A DNA stretch of 64,000 nt, from assembly GCA_963783835.1 (NCBI GenBank), contig CAWAOX010000006.1:1-64000 (forward strand), read 5' to 3'. The position numbers were made by a program, and so were the translations under genes. This stretch comes from CAIQPS01 sp963783835. GTDB lineage: Bacteria > Actinomycetota > Thermoleophilia > RBG-16-64-13. Below, one piece after another: positions 24,837 to 33,542 of this stretch (positions are counted from its first letter, which is position 1; each line of letters opens with the position of its first letter). The notes below the pieces were generated by a model, which made no database searches, was not told where the DNA came from, and worked only from the letters and a program-made list of their open reading frames with translations.

Positions 24837-27020
24837 ATGGTAGAGCCCGCGAGCAGTGCGCCGCCCCCTGCGGCCGTCGCGCTCGTCCGCGGCGCGCTGG
24901 CCGCCGGCCTGCCCGGCCTCGATGAGTGGCGTTCCAAGCAACTGCTCGCCGCCTACGGCGTCTCGGTACCGATCGGAGCCCTGGTGACGACTGAGGCCGC
25001 GGCCGTGGAGGCGGCGGCACGCATCGGTGGCAGGTTGGCGATGAAAGCTGTCGGTGCCACGATCCAGCACAAGACAGAGGGCGGTCTGGTTCATCTCCGA
25101 GTCCCGGCGGGTGACCCGGCCGCGGTAGCCGAGACATACCGGCTGATCCTTGAGCGGGCCGGCAAAGCGCTCGGGGGCGTCCTCGTCGAGGAAATGCTGG
25201 ATGGCAGCCGGGAGCTACTAGCAGGGCTGAAACGTGATCCCGTCTTCGGACCGGTCGTGGCCTTCGGCCTGGGTGGAGTGCTGACCGAGGTGCTGGGCGA
25301 TGTCGCGCTCGCTGTCGTCCCCCTTAGCGACCGCGACATCGCCCAGCTTCCCGGTCTGATCCGGGCCAAGAAGTTGTTGGGCCCTTTCCGCGGCGCCCCC
25401 GCGGTCGACCGTGGGCGACTCGCACTCGTGATCCAGGCGCTGGCGCGCATCGCCACGGACTTTCCGGAGGTCTCCGAGATCGACATCAACCCCCTGCTGG
25501 TCGCCGGAGACCGCCCCGTGGCGGCCGATGCTCTCGTGATCCTCGCGCCGGACGGCACGCCCGCACCCGCGGCGCGTGCCGTCAAGCCGGACCTACGAGC
25601 TGTCTTCGCCCCCGATTCGATCGCCATCGTCGGCGCTTCGGAAGACATCGGGAAGTGGGGGGGTTCCGCTCTTCGCAACATACTCGACGGGGGCTACCGC
25701 GGAAAGATCTACCCCGTCAACCCGCGCGGCGGAGTCTTCTTCGGTACTCAGGCCTACCCCAGTCTTGCCGACCTGCCCACGGCTCCGGACCTGGCACTCC
25801 TGGCCGTCGGCGGGGCGCAGGTGAAGGGCCTGCTCGAAGAGTGCGGCCGCCGAGGGGTGCGGGCCGCGGTGGTGCTCACCGCCGGCTTCTCCGAGACGGG
25901 CGCCGAGGGGGTCACGCTCGAACGGGAGATCGTCCGAACGGCGACCGAGTACAACATTACTCTCATCGGTCCCAACTGCATGGGACTGCTGTCCAACGAG
26001 AAACAGCTGCATGCGACAGGTTTGGTCGCTCTTCACCCCCCTGCCGGCAAGCTCAGCTTCATCTCGCAGTCGGGCAGCATGGGCCCGACGGTCATCAGCA
26101 ACTGCGAGCGACGGGGCATCGGGATCGACACGTTCATAAGCGTCGGCAACGAGGCAATGGTGAGCGCCTTCGACGTGCTCGACTACCTGCGCGACGACCC
26201 GGCGACCGAGTGTGTGGCTCTCTATCTGGAGGGCATCGACGACGGGCGGCACTTCCTTGACGCGGCTCGGCGCACCACGTCCAGTAAGCCCGTGGTCGTA
26301 CTCCGTGGAGGGCTGACCGAGCCGGGCGAACAGGCTGCGACCTCCCACACGGGGGCGCTTGCGGGTTCCGCGGCTGTATTCCACGCGGCCGCGCGGCAAA
26401 CTGGAGTGTTGACCTGCGGCACCACGCAGGAGTTGGTGGATCTGGGAGCCTGCCTTGCCTACCTCCCGCTGCCTCGCGGCCGCAGGGTGGCGGTGATCAC
26501 CAACGGGGGTGGCCCAGGAGTGCTGGCCGCCGACGAGATCGCGCTCAACGGCCTCGAACTTGCTCCCCTGAACCCAGAGTTGCTGGCGGCGCTGGACGAG
26601 ATCCTGCCTCCTTTCTGGAGCAAGAGGAATCCTCTTGACCTGGTAGCCGCCGGCTTTGGCGAAGTCGGTCTCCGGGCCCTCGAGCTTGTGGCCCGCTGCG
26701 ACACGGTGGACGCCATCATGTCTCTCAACTTCCTCGGCGTGCCGAGCACCGCGGGGGTGCGAGACAAGCTCGCGAACGGTGAGTACGAGGGCTTCACCGC
26801 GTGGGAGGCGGCCGTGCTCTTGAGAACGGCCGAACTCATGGAACAAACGGGCAAGCCGGTCATCAACGTCCCCGACCATCCGGTCCACGGGATGGCTCCT
26901 TCTGGAGCCAGCCCCTTCTCCCCGGTGGTCCTAGCTTCACCGCGCGCGGCAGCGCGGTCGCTGGGCAGAATGGCCTGGTATGCGGAGTACCGGCGCGATG
27001 CGGAGAGCAAGCGACAATGA
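24837..27020 (+). CDS. NDP-forming acyl-CoA synthetase (ATP-grasp first)
   Basis: 727 residues from the ATG at 24837; the exact start is uncertain because the ribosome site is weak. Domain order: ATP-grasp (about 15-240, SKQLLAAYGV, KTEGGLVHL, DINPLLV), CoA-binding Rossmann (IVGASEDIGKWGG, GPNCMG), succinyl-CoA-ligase-like domain with the phosphohistidine motif SHTGALAG. It converts an acid plus CoA and NTP to acyl-CoA, NDP and phosphate, or runs in reverse to make ATP. A paralogue with the same order is at 35893. Position under operator copy 3 points to substrate activation or energy-conserving thioester cleavage. Confidence 0.88.
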   Translation: MVEPASSAPPPAAVALVRGALAAGLPGLDEWRSKQLLAAYGVSVPIGALVTTEAAAVEAAARIGGRLAMKAVGATIQHKTEGGLVHLRVPAGDPAAVAETYRLILERAGKALGGVLVEEMLDGSRELLAGLKRDPVFGPVVAFGLGGVLTEVLGDVALAVVPLSDRDIAQLPGLIRAKKLLGPFRGAPAVDRGRLALVIQALARIATDFPEVSEIDINPLLVAGDRPVAADALVILAPDGTPAPAARAVKPDLRAVFAPDSIAIVGASEDIGKWGGSALRNILDGGYRGKIYPVNPRGGVFFGTQAYPSLADLPTAPDLALLAVGGAQVKGLLEECGRRGVRAAVVLTAGFSETGAEGVTLEREIVRTATEYNITLIGPNCMGLLSNEKQLHATGLVALHPPAGKLSFISQSGSMGPTVISNCERRGIGIDTFISVGNEAMVSAFDVLDYLRDDPATECVALYLEGIDDGRHFLDAARRTTSSKPVVVLRGGLTEPGEQAATSHTGALAGSAAVFHAAARQTGVLTCGTTQELVDLGACLAYLPLPRGRRVAVITNGGGPGVLAADEIALNGLELAPLNPELLAALDEILPPFWSKRNPLDLVAAGFGEVGLRALELVARCDTVDAIMSLNFLGVPSTAGVRDKLANGEYEGFTAWEAAVLLRTAELMEQTGKPVINVPDHPVHGMAPSGASPFSPVVLASPRAAARSLGRMAWYAEYRRDAESKRQ

Positions 27021-27082
27021 GCGCGAGCAACTCCCAGGCTGGTATCCTGACGGAGGCGGCAGGCACCTCAGAGCGTAGCTCC

Positions 27083-27111
27083 TTGACAGTCTTGGTTCAA
27101 AGGCCTATTGT
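27083..27111 (+). promoter_or_regulatory. Consensus-like promoter for the Liv transporter operon
   Basis: TTGACA (27083-27088), 17-base spacer, TATTGT (27106-27111). It lies 213 bases upstream of livH. Confidence 0.65.
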
Positions 27112-27323
27112 ATTTTCCAATCGCGGCCTGACGAGGATGTGGACTAGGTGATACTCTGCGCTGCTAACATAGAGCGAAGATCCTATAGTGACCTCATCGC
27201 GCGCAGATGACGGATCGGATAGAGATGGCACGCAAAGGGGGGCATTTCTTGAGCGACTGCGGTGTCGCCGTGAATTCGGCGTCGGCGTCCCGGTCCCGCC
27301 GGGTACGCGAGGGGCGGTGACCG
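27112..27323 (+). other. Long leader before livH with regulator half-sites
   Basis: About 210 bases without a gene. It contains TAGAGCGA (27170-27177), a half-site of the TetR-type operator, immediately followed by CCTATAGTGA (27182-27191), identical to the left half of the GntR-type dyad at 35763-35772. No riboswitch or strong hairpin terminator is evident to me. Confidence 0.35.
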
Positions 27324-28205
27324 ATGGATAAGTGGTTGCAGCTCCTCGTTACGGGCATCACCATGGGCTCCATCTATGCCCTGATCGCCCTCGGATTCGT
27401 CACCATCTACCGTTCCTCGCGAATCGTGAACATGGCCCAGGGCAGCTTCGTCATGTTCGGCGGCCTGTTCGCCTTCAGCATGTTCATGGAGCTTGGTCTG
27501 CCCTATTGGCTGGCGGCCATCATCGGGACGATCCTGGTGGTCATCGTGGCGGTCATGATGTGGCAGATAGTGCTGAAGCCGGTCTTGAAGATCTCGCTGG
27601 TGACCATGATCCTGTGTACGGTGGCTCTCAGCCTTCTCTTCGAGAACCTCTCCCTCATAAGATATGGAGGCTATACCAAGACGCTCCCGGCCTTTGGCGG
27701 AGACCACACATTCCAAGTAGGTGGGGTCTACATAAACGCGCAGAGCCTCTACATCATCGGCATCACCATGGTCGTCCTTGTCGTGCTCTACTTCCTCAAC
27801 AACCGCACCACCCTGGGCAAGCGGATGACCGCTACCGCCACGAACCCCATGGCGGCGAGCCTCTCGGGCATCAACGTGGCCAGGATGATCACAATCTCGT
27901 TCATCATCAGCGCGGCGATCGGCGCCATCGGGGGTGTCGCGATCTCCAGCTATGTCGGGGGCATCAGCTACGCCTCGGGCGGCATCTACGGGATGATGGG
28001 CTTCATCGCCGCCGTCCTCGGAGGATGGGGCTCGAGCACTGGGGCGGTCGTCGGCGGCCTGATCCTCGGGATCGTCCAGGCTCTTGCTACCGGCATCGTT
28101 CCCGCCGGCTACAAGAACGTCGTGGCCTTCATCATCCTTCTGATCGTCCTCTACTTCAGGCCCCAGGGGCTGCTGGGCACCAACGTCCCGGAGGGTGAGG
28201 TCTGA
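27324..28205 (+). CDS. livH: Branched-chain-amino-acid-type ABC permease LivH
   Basis: 293 residues, multi-pass membrane protein with the LivH start (GSIYALIALGFVTIYR, then IVNMAQG) and about eight membrane helices. It forms the import channel with the LivM part of the next protein, whose ATG overlaps this stop codon. Liv-type systems import amino acids, amides, short acids or aromatic acids. The neighbouring catabolic clusters suggest an organic acid rather than an amino acid. Confidence 0.92.
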   Translation: MDKWLQLLVTGITMGSIYALIALGFVTIYRSSRIVNMAQGSFVMFGGLFAFSMFMELGLPYWLAAIIGTILVVIVAVMMWQIVLKPVLKISLVTMILCTVALSLLFENLSLIRYGGYTKTLPAFGGDHTFQVGGVYINAQSLYIIGITMVVLVVLYFLNNRTTLGKRMTATATNPMAASLSGINVARMITISFIISAAIGAIGGVAISSYVGGISYASGGIYGMMGFIAAVLGGWGSSTGAVVGGLILGIVQALATGIVPAGYKNVVAFIILLIVLYFRPQGLLGTNVPEGEV

Positions 28206-30955
28206 TGGCCATCGACGTGAAGACCCAAACGCAGGCGCCGAGCCGCCGCGTGGCTTCGCTCGATTGGCTGGCCGCGCACATCGCGACCATCGGCAAGGTG
28301 CTGCTCATTGTCTTTCTGCTCGCCTTCCCGGTCGTCTATAAGAATCTGTCCGACAGCAACTACGCTCTCAACGTGATGAGCCAGGCCGGCCTGTACGCCA
28401 TCGTCACCATGGCGGTCGGGCTCGTGCTCGGGCAGGCGGGACAACTCTCCTTTGGGCACTCCGCGTTCTACGGCATAGGCGCCTACACCTGCGGGCTGCT
28501 GATCCTGAAGTTCAACGTAAACACCTTCGCGGCCTGGATGGCCGGGGCGGCAGCCGCCGGGGTGGTGGCGTTGATCATCGGTCGTCCGGTGCTCAAGCTG
28601 AAGTACTTCTACCTGGCCCTGGCCACGATAGGGTTGGGGCAGATCTTCCTGGCCGTCGTGTTCGAATGGAAGTGGGGCGGCGCCTCCAACGGGTTCGGCC
28701 CGGTCAAGGCCCTGAGCATCTTCGGATTCGATTTCACCACTCAGATGCGCAAGTACTACCTCATCTGGGTGGTCGCCATCATCATTCTGCTGTTCCTGTC
28801 CCGGCTGCTCAAATACCGGGTGGGACGCGCCCTGCGCGGGCTTGCCATCAGCGAGATCGCCTCGTCCACACTCGGCGTGCGCAACGCCAACTGGAAACTG
28901 CTGGCCTTCGTGTTCAACGCCGTCTTCTGCGGTATCGCGGGCGGCATGTTCGCGTTCCTGTACGGCGCTGTTTCTCCGCAGAACTTTGTATTCGCGGCCT
29001 CGGTCCTGCCCATTGTGATGATGCTGGTGGGCGGAGACCGGAGTATCTACGGAAGCATCATCGGTGCCCTCATCATGACCTGGGTGACCAACGGCTTCTC
29101 CGGGACCATGCTCCAGTACAACGGCACGGTCTACTCGGTGATCATGATCCTCCTGCTCCTCTTCCTACCCGCCGGTATCCTCGGCCTTCGCCCGAAGATG
29201 GCGAAGCGGCTATGGGCCCAGATCAAGGGGGAGACACTTCAGGAGACCCCTGTTGCCGCCTTGGCTTACGCCGATGCGGTTGATGCCGGCGCGGCACCGG
29301 CATTCGGGGCGGCCGAGCAGGTCTCGCCGGCCCTATCGGCTTCGGTCGCTGCCGGGCCGCAGATAGGCGGGTTGCTACGGGAAGACCTGGCTCGGCAGAA
29401 GAGCGAGATGCGCGGAGCCGGTCCGCTTCTGCGGGTCCAGGATGTGTCCGTGCATTTCGGCGGCCTGAAGGCGGTGAGCGAGGTCTCTCTTGAGGTTCAG
29501 GAGGGCAGCATCACCGCTCTGATCGGACCGAACGGCGCCGGTAAGACCACCCTGTTCAATGCCGTGAGCCGGCTTCAAGAGATGACCGGCGGCCGGATAT
29601 GGTTCGGCGACACCGAGTTGACGAAGCTGGACCCGGCGAGCGCGGCCCGCGTGGGAATGGCCCGCACCTTCCAGAACCTGCGCATCTTCGTGAACATGAG
29701 CGTCCTAGACAATGTGCTTGTAGGTTGCCATCGGCACGAGAAGTCCGGCTTCTGGTCCGGCGGTCTGGGCTTCCCCTCCCAAAGGCGTGAGGAAAAGCGT
29801 TCCCGGACCCGTGCTATGGACGCGCTGGAGCTCGTGGGCTTGAAGGATCAGGCCATGTTGCCGGCCTCCAGCCTCCCCTACGGGAAGCAGCGTCTGGTCG
29901 AGATCGCCCGCGCTCTGGCTTCCGAGCCGAGACTACTTCTGCTCGACGAGCCGGCGGCGGGGATGAACGCGAATGAGCGGGAGTATCTGATCGCCCGGAT
30001 CCAAACCATCAGGGACGCAGGGGTCACGGTGCTCCTGGTCGAGCATGACATGGGTCTCGTCATGGACATATCCGACGAGATCAACTGTCTCGACTACGGC
30101 AAGCTCATCGCCTGCGGCATACCGGAGCAGATCCAGCGCGACGAGAAGGTCATCGCCGCGTACCTCGGCGTCGATAGGGGCGAGGTCGACTTGTGCGCGA
30201 CGCGCGACCTGGTCGATGGAGAGAGCTGCCCCGTGCCGGAGGACCTGCTTGTTGTCGACGGCCTCGTGACGAGCTACGGCTCGATCGAGGCGCTGCATGG
30301 GGTTTCGCTCACGGTCCACAAAGGGATGGTCGTCGCGGTCCTCGGAGCGAACGGCGCCGGCAAGAGCACTCTGCTTCACACTGTCTCCGGGATCGTCCAC
30401 CCCAATCACGGCCACGTGTACTTCCAGGGCGTGGACATCACCAAGATGGCGCCCGAAAAGATCGTGACGAAAGGTATCTGCCAGGTCCCCGAAGGCCGGC
30501 AGTTGTTCCCCAGCCTTTCGGTGGAGGACAATCTGGTGGTCGGTGCGACCGGTCGGAAGGATCGCAGCAGCCTCGCCGACGACATCGCCTACGTGTACGA
30601 GCTGTTCCCAATCCTTGGTGAGCGGCGCAAACAGGAGGCAGGCACTCTCTCCGGTGGGGAGCAGCAGATGCTGGCTATCGGCCGGGCCCTCACCGGCCAT
30701 CCCACGCTTCTTCTGCTGGACGAGCCGTCAATGGGCCTGGCCCCCCTCGCGGTCGAGCGGATCTTCCAAGCTCTCGCGAAACTCAACCAGGAAGGCTTGA
30801 CCATGCTTATGGTGGAGCAGAACGCCGAGATGGCGCTCTCGCTCGCTCACAACGCGGTCGTGCTTCAGACAGGGAACGCGACCCTATCGGGCACGGCCAC
30901 CTTACTCAGGCAGGATGACCGCGTACGCGCCAGCTATCTGGGCGGCCAAGGATGA
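28205..30955 (+). CDS. Fused LivM-LivG-LivF: permease and both ATPases in one protein
   Basis: 916 residues. 1-345 is a LivM permease (GQAGQLSFGHSAFYGIGAYT). A linker rich in Ala follows (about 345-400). About 405-660 is a LivG-type ATPase (Walker A GPNGAGKT at 441-448, LPYGKQR signature, LLLLDEPAAGM). About 675-916 is a LivF-type ATPase (GANGAGKS from 714, LSGGEQQ, LLLLDEPSMGL). All motifs of both ATPases are intact and the frame is continuous. LivM-LivG fusions are known; a triple fusion is unusual. The LivG H-loop and LivF H-loop regions (VEHDM, VEQNA) are normal for these families. It is translationally coupled to livH. Confidence 0.93.
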   Translation: MAIDVKTQTQAPSRRVASLDWLAAHIATIGKVLLIVFLLAFPVVYKNLSDSNYALNVMSQAGLYAIVTMAVGLVLGQAGQLSFGHSAFYGIGAYTCGLLILKFNVNTFAAWMAGAAAAGVVALIIGRPVLKLKYFYLALATIGLGQIFLAVVFEWKWGGASNGFGPVKALSIFGFDFTTQMRKYYLIWVVAIIILLFLSRLLKYRVGRALRGLAISEIASSTLGVRNANWKLLAFVFNAVFCGIAGGMFAFLYGAVSPQNFVFAASVLPIVMMLVGGDRSIYGSIIGALIMTWVTNGFSGTMLQYNGTVYSVIMILLLLFLPAGILGLRPKMAKRLWAQIKGETLQETPVAALAYADAVDAGAAPAFGAAEQVSPALSASVAAGPQIGGLLREDLARQKSEMRGAGPLLRVQDVSVHFGGLKAVSEVSLEVQEGSITALIGPNGAGKTTLFNAVSRLQEMTGGRIWFGDTELTKLDPASAARVGMARTFQNLRIFVNMSVLDNVLVGCHRHEKSGFWSGGLGFPSQRREEKRSRTRAMDALELVGLKDQAMLPASSLPYGKQRLVEIARALASEPRLLLLDEPAAGMNANEREYLIARIQTIRDAGVTVLLVEHDMGLVMDISDEINCLDYGKLIACGIPEQIQRDEKVIAAYLGVDRGEVDLCATRDLVDGESCPVPEDLLVVDGLVTSYGSIEALHGVSLTVHKGMVVAVLGANGAGKSTLLHTVSGIVHPNHGHVYFQGVDITKMAPEKIVTKGICQVPEGRQLFPSLSVEDNLVVGATGRKDRSSLADDIAYVYELFPILGERRKQEAGTLSGGEQQMLAIGRALTGHPTLLLLDEPSMGLAPLAVERIFQALAKLNQEGLTMLMVEQNAEMALSLAHNAVVLQTGNATLSGTATLLRQDDRVRASYLGGQG

Positions 30956-30982
30956 TGGCGCCGGGCGGTCGTTTTGGCAAGA

Positions 30983-31144
30983 GAACCCGTTTCAGAATGG
31001 AGTTACACCGGCAGGGACGCACTGGGCGATTGCGAGGCTAGGACGCAGGGAGCGTTCGTAGCAGAGCTACGGATGCGACCGAGGACGACGCATCGTGCCG
31101 TCCAATGCGCACTCGGCGGCCGCAACTGCATTTGAAACGGGTTC
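30983..31144. repeat. 162-bp imperfect hairpin element upstream of livK
   Basis: Arms GAACCCGTTTCA (30983-30994) and TGAAACGGGTTC (31133-31144) are perfectly complementary, and pairing continues inward (AATGGAGTT at 30996-31004 against 31124-31132, one mismatch). The exact centre is a small hairpin CGTAG-CAGAG-CTACG (31057-31071). There is no coding sequence. It could be a structured leader or small RNA, or a MITE-like insertion. Confidence 0.6.
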
Positions 31145-31191
31145 CAAGGCAGCGCAGGGGCAAAAGAGCAGTAAACAAGGAGGAGGCAGTA

Positions 31192-32583
31192 ATGAAGAGA
31201 GGGTACTGGATAGCACTAGGACTAGTCCTAGTGCTCGCCCTCGGCCTGTTCGCCGCGGCGTGCGGCGGCACCGAGGAGACCACCACGACGGCTGGTCCGG
31301 CCACGACGGCTGGGCCCGCTACGACAGCGGGACCGGCCACCACAGCAGGACCGGCCACGACAGCGGCGCCTTCGACCGACACGACGGCTGCGGCCAACAC
31401 GTCGCCGCTCAAGTTCGGCATCGCGATCTCGCTCACGGGCGACAGCGCCGCTCCATGTGAGCAAATCAAGCAGGCCTGCGACACCGAGGCCAAGTACATC
31501 AACGCCAACGGTGGCATCAACGGGCGCATGGTCGAGTTGACCTATGTTGACGACCAGTCCAAGATGGACACGGCCGTAGCCGCCATCCAGTCTCTGATCG
31601 ACCAGAAGATGGATGTCATCATCGGCCCGTTCCCGCAGTGGACCCAGGCTCCGACCCGACCGCTGACGGAAGAGGCTGGGATATTCCACATCGCCTTTGG
31701 TCCGCCGACCCTGGCCGAGTTGAATGAAGATCAGACCAAATGGACCTACTCCTTCAACCCGGCAACCGGTCCCGACGGCTGCGCCGATGCCTACGTTAGG
31801 CAGATGGTTGCGGACGCCAAGAAGAACGTCCTTGCCGTGGGCGACCAGATGGTCATCAGCCAGGAATCGCTGAAGATCGTCAACAAGGTGCTGAACGACA
31901 TGGGCATCAAGTGCACTCTCATGGAGGACAGCTGGGGTCTGGGCGAGACGGACGTCACCCCGATCGCCAACAAGATCGCTGCCAAAGCCAAGGAGATCAA
32001 CCCCGACGCTATTCTTCTGGCCAGCAACCCGGTGCACGTCAACCAGATCACCAAGACCCTGCGTAGCCTGGGCGTGACCGCCCCCATCTACAACCAGGGC
32101 TCTGGTTCTCACCCGCTGGTTATCTTCGCGCCGGCCGGTAACGACCCGGCCAACGTCGCCGGTGACTTCTCCTTCGGCCCGGCCATCGTCGACCCTTCGC
32201 AGATTCCCGACGCCTACCCGACGAAAGCCGATCTGGTCGCTTTCATCGCGCGGTGGAAAGCGGACAACCCGGATCAACCCTTTGCCAGCCTCTTCTTGGG
32301 CTTCGGCTACGACACCATCCACCTCGCTGAGGCGGCCATCACGACTGCCGCGACGCAGGATGCGGCCGGCTGGGCCGCGGCCATGGAGAAGGTCGATTGG
32401 TGGGGTGCCCAGGGGCGCTACGTCTTCTCGGACACCGACCATGTCGGTGGCCACGGTGGCCACATGCATTGGCAGTACACCACCGACCCCGCCCAGGGCT
32501 TCAAGTTCGTGCGCGACCTGAACGCCATGAGCGACCCCACACTGCTCCCGGAAACCGCGGCGGCTGTGGCGTCCTTCAAGTAA
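31192..32583 (+). CDS. livK: Liv-type ABC transporter substrate-binding lipoprotein
   Basis: 463 residues, ATG at 31192 after AGGAGGAGG. The lipoprotein signal ends in LFAAAC. A linker of repeated TTAGPA units (about 33-60) is followed by a type I periplasmic-binding fold (FGIAISLTGDSA, YINANGGINGRMVELTYVDD, IIGPFP). It captures the solute for the LivH and LivM-G-F components upstream. The DNA for the signal peptide contains a 24-bp perfect palindrome (31212-31235). A strong terminator follows. The ligand is unknown. Confidence 0.93.
   Translation: MKRGYWIALGLVLVLALGLFAAACGGTEETTTTAGPATTAGPATTAGPATTAGPATTAAPSTDTTAAANTSPLKFGIAISLTGDSAAPCEQIKQACDTEAKYINANGGINGRMVELTYVDDQSKMDTAVAAIQSLIDQKMDVIIGPFPQWTQAPTRPLTEEAGIFHIAFGPPTLAELNEDQTKWTYSFNPATGPDGCADAYVRQMVADAKKNVLAVGDQMVISQESLKIVNKVLNDMGIKCTLMEDSWGLGETDVTPIANKIAAKAKEINPDAILLASNPVHVNQITKTLRSLGVTAPIYNQGSGSHPLVIFAPAGNDPANVAGDFSFGPAIVDPSQIPDAYPTKADLVAFIARWKADNPDQPFASLFLGFGYDTIHLAEAAITTAATQDAAGWAAAMEKVDWWGAQGRYVFSDTDHVGGHGGHMHWQYTTDPAQGFKFVRDLNAMSDPTLLPETAAAVASFK
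31212..31235. repeat. 24-bp perfect palindrome inside the livK signal sequence
   Basis: Reads identically on both strands, centred on ACTAGT. It encodes the hydrophobic signal stretch using CTA Leu codons that are rare here. It could be an operator, a hairpin near the start of translation, or chance. Confidence 0.55.
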
Positions 32584-32618
32584 CCACGAACCTCGAGTAA
32601 CGACTCAGCAGTGAGTCA

Positions 32619-32650
32619 GGGGCGGCTCGCGGGAAACCGCGAGCCGCCCC
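32619..32650 (+). terminator. Strong rho-independent terminator after livK
   Basis: A 14-bp perfect GC stem (32619-32632 with 32637-32650), GAAA tetraloop, then GTTTCTTTGT. It ends the Liv operon 36 bases after the stop codon. Confidence 0.92.
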
Positions 32651-32747
32651 GTTTCTTTGTCCCCGTCGCACCCCCAGGCTGCTGCGCGAGTGCGCATACC
32701 TGCTACCATAAAGCAATGGATAACCCAGCTTACCAAAGGAGTAGCTG

Positions 32748-33515
32748 ATGGCCGATAGATTGAAAGGCAAAGTAGCGGTTGTGACCGGCGCCGGCGGGCT
32801 CGGCATCGGACAAGGGTGCGCTCTCATGTTCGCCCGCGAAGGGGCCGACGTGGTGGGGTGTGACATCAACCAGGCCGCCGCCGACGAGACTCTGGCCATA
32901 GCGAAAGCGGAAGGCCTGTCCTACGAGAGCTTCATAGCCGACCTGACCGAGCCCGCCGCCAGCGACCGGCTCATGCAGTATGCCGTCGACCGGTTCGGCG
33001 GGTTGGATATCCTGGTTACGGCCGCGGCGTTCGTGGAGTTCGCCCCCATCGAGGAGTTCGACTACGAGAAGCACTGGAAGCGGACGCTCGTGGGCGAGCT
33101 CGACTTGGTCTTTTTGCCCTGCAAAGCGGCCTGGAACCACATGAAAGCGCGTGGCGGCGGCTCCATCATCAACTTCGCCTCGGCGAACGCGTACGTGTCG
33201 CTGCCCAGCGGCGCTCTGGCTCACTGCGCCACCAAGGGCGGAGTGCTAGCCATGACCCGCCAGTTGGCATCCGAAGGCGCCAAGCACCATATCAGGGCCA
33301 ACACGATCTCGCCCGCGCTCATCGTGACCTCTCACACCAAGGAGCGCCTCGACCACGAGGCCGGCTTCAAGGAGATGGTGCTGAGTTCCATCATGCTCGA
33401 TCGCCTGGGCACCCCGGAAGACATCGGCTATTGCGCCACCTATCTGGCCTCGGACGAGTCGAGCTGGGTGACCGGGGCCGACATCAGGGTCGACGGCGGC
33501 GCCACAGCATTCTAG
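32748..33515 (+). CDS. Short-chain dehydrogenase/reductase
   Basis: 255 residues, AAAGGAG before the ATG. TGAGGLGIGQG nucleotide motif and ANAYV Ser region. The catalytic Tyr position is unusual: the usual YxxxK reads HCATK, with His replacing Tyr. A VDGG end is present. Such a change normally cripples SDR catalysis, so it may have an altered mechanism. It begins the second catabolic cluster, right after the terminator of the Liv operon. Confidence 0.82.
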   Translation: MADRLKGKVAVVTGAGGLGIGQGCALMFAREGADVVGCDINQAAADETLAIAKAEGLSYESFIADLTEPAASDRLMQYAVDRFGGLDILVTAAAFVEFAPIEEFDYEKHWKRTLVGELDLVFLPCKAAWNHMKARGGGSIINFASANAYVSLPSGALAHCATKGGVLAMTRQLASEGAKHHIRANTISPALIVTSHTKERLDHEAGFKEMVLSSIMLDRLGTPEDIGYCATYLASDESSWVTGADIRVDGGATAF

Positions 33516-33542
33516 CCGCCCGACAAAGCGAAAGGGAGCGAC

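Noticed and set aside
23281..25137. Minus-strand open frame of 618 codons
   Set aside because: Antisense shadow of the AbfD-like gene and the start of the synthetase; low-complexity Arg/Gly/Val sequence without a family.
31021..31110. Possible tRNA in the livK leader
   Set aside because: No cloverleaf, T-loop or CCA context can be drawn; the pairing is one long hairpin instead.
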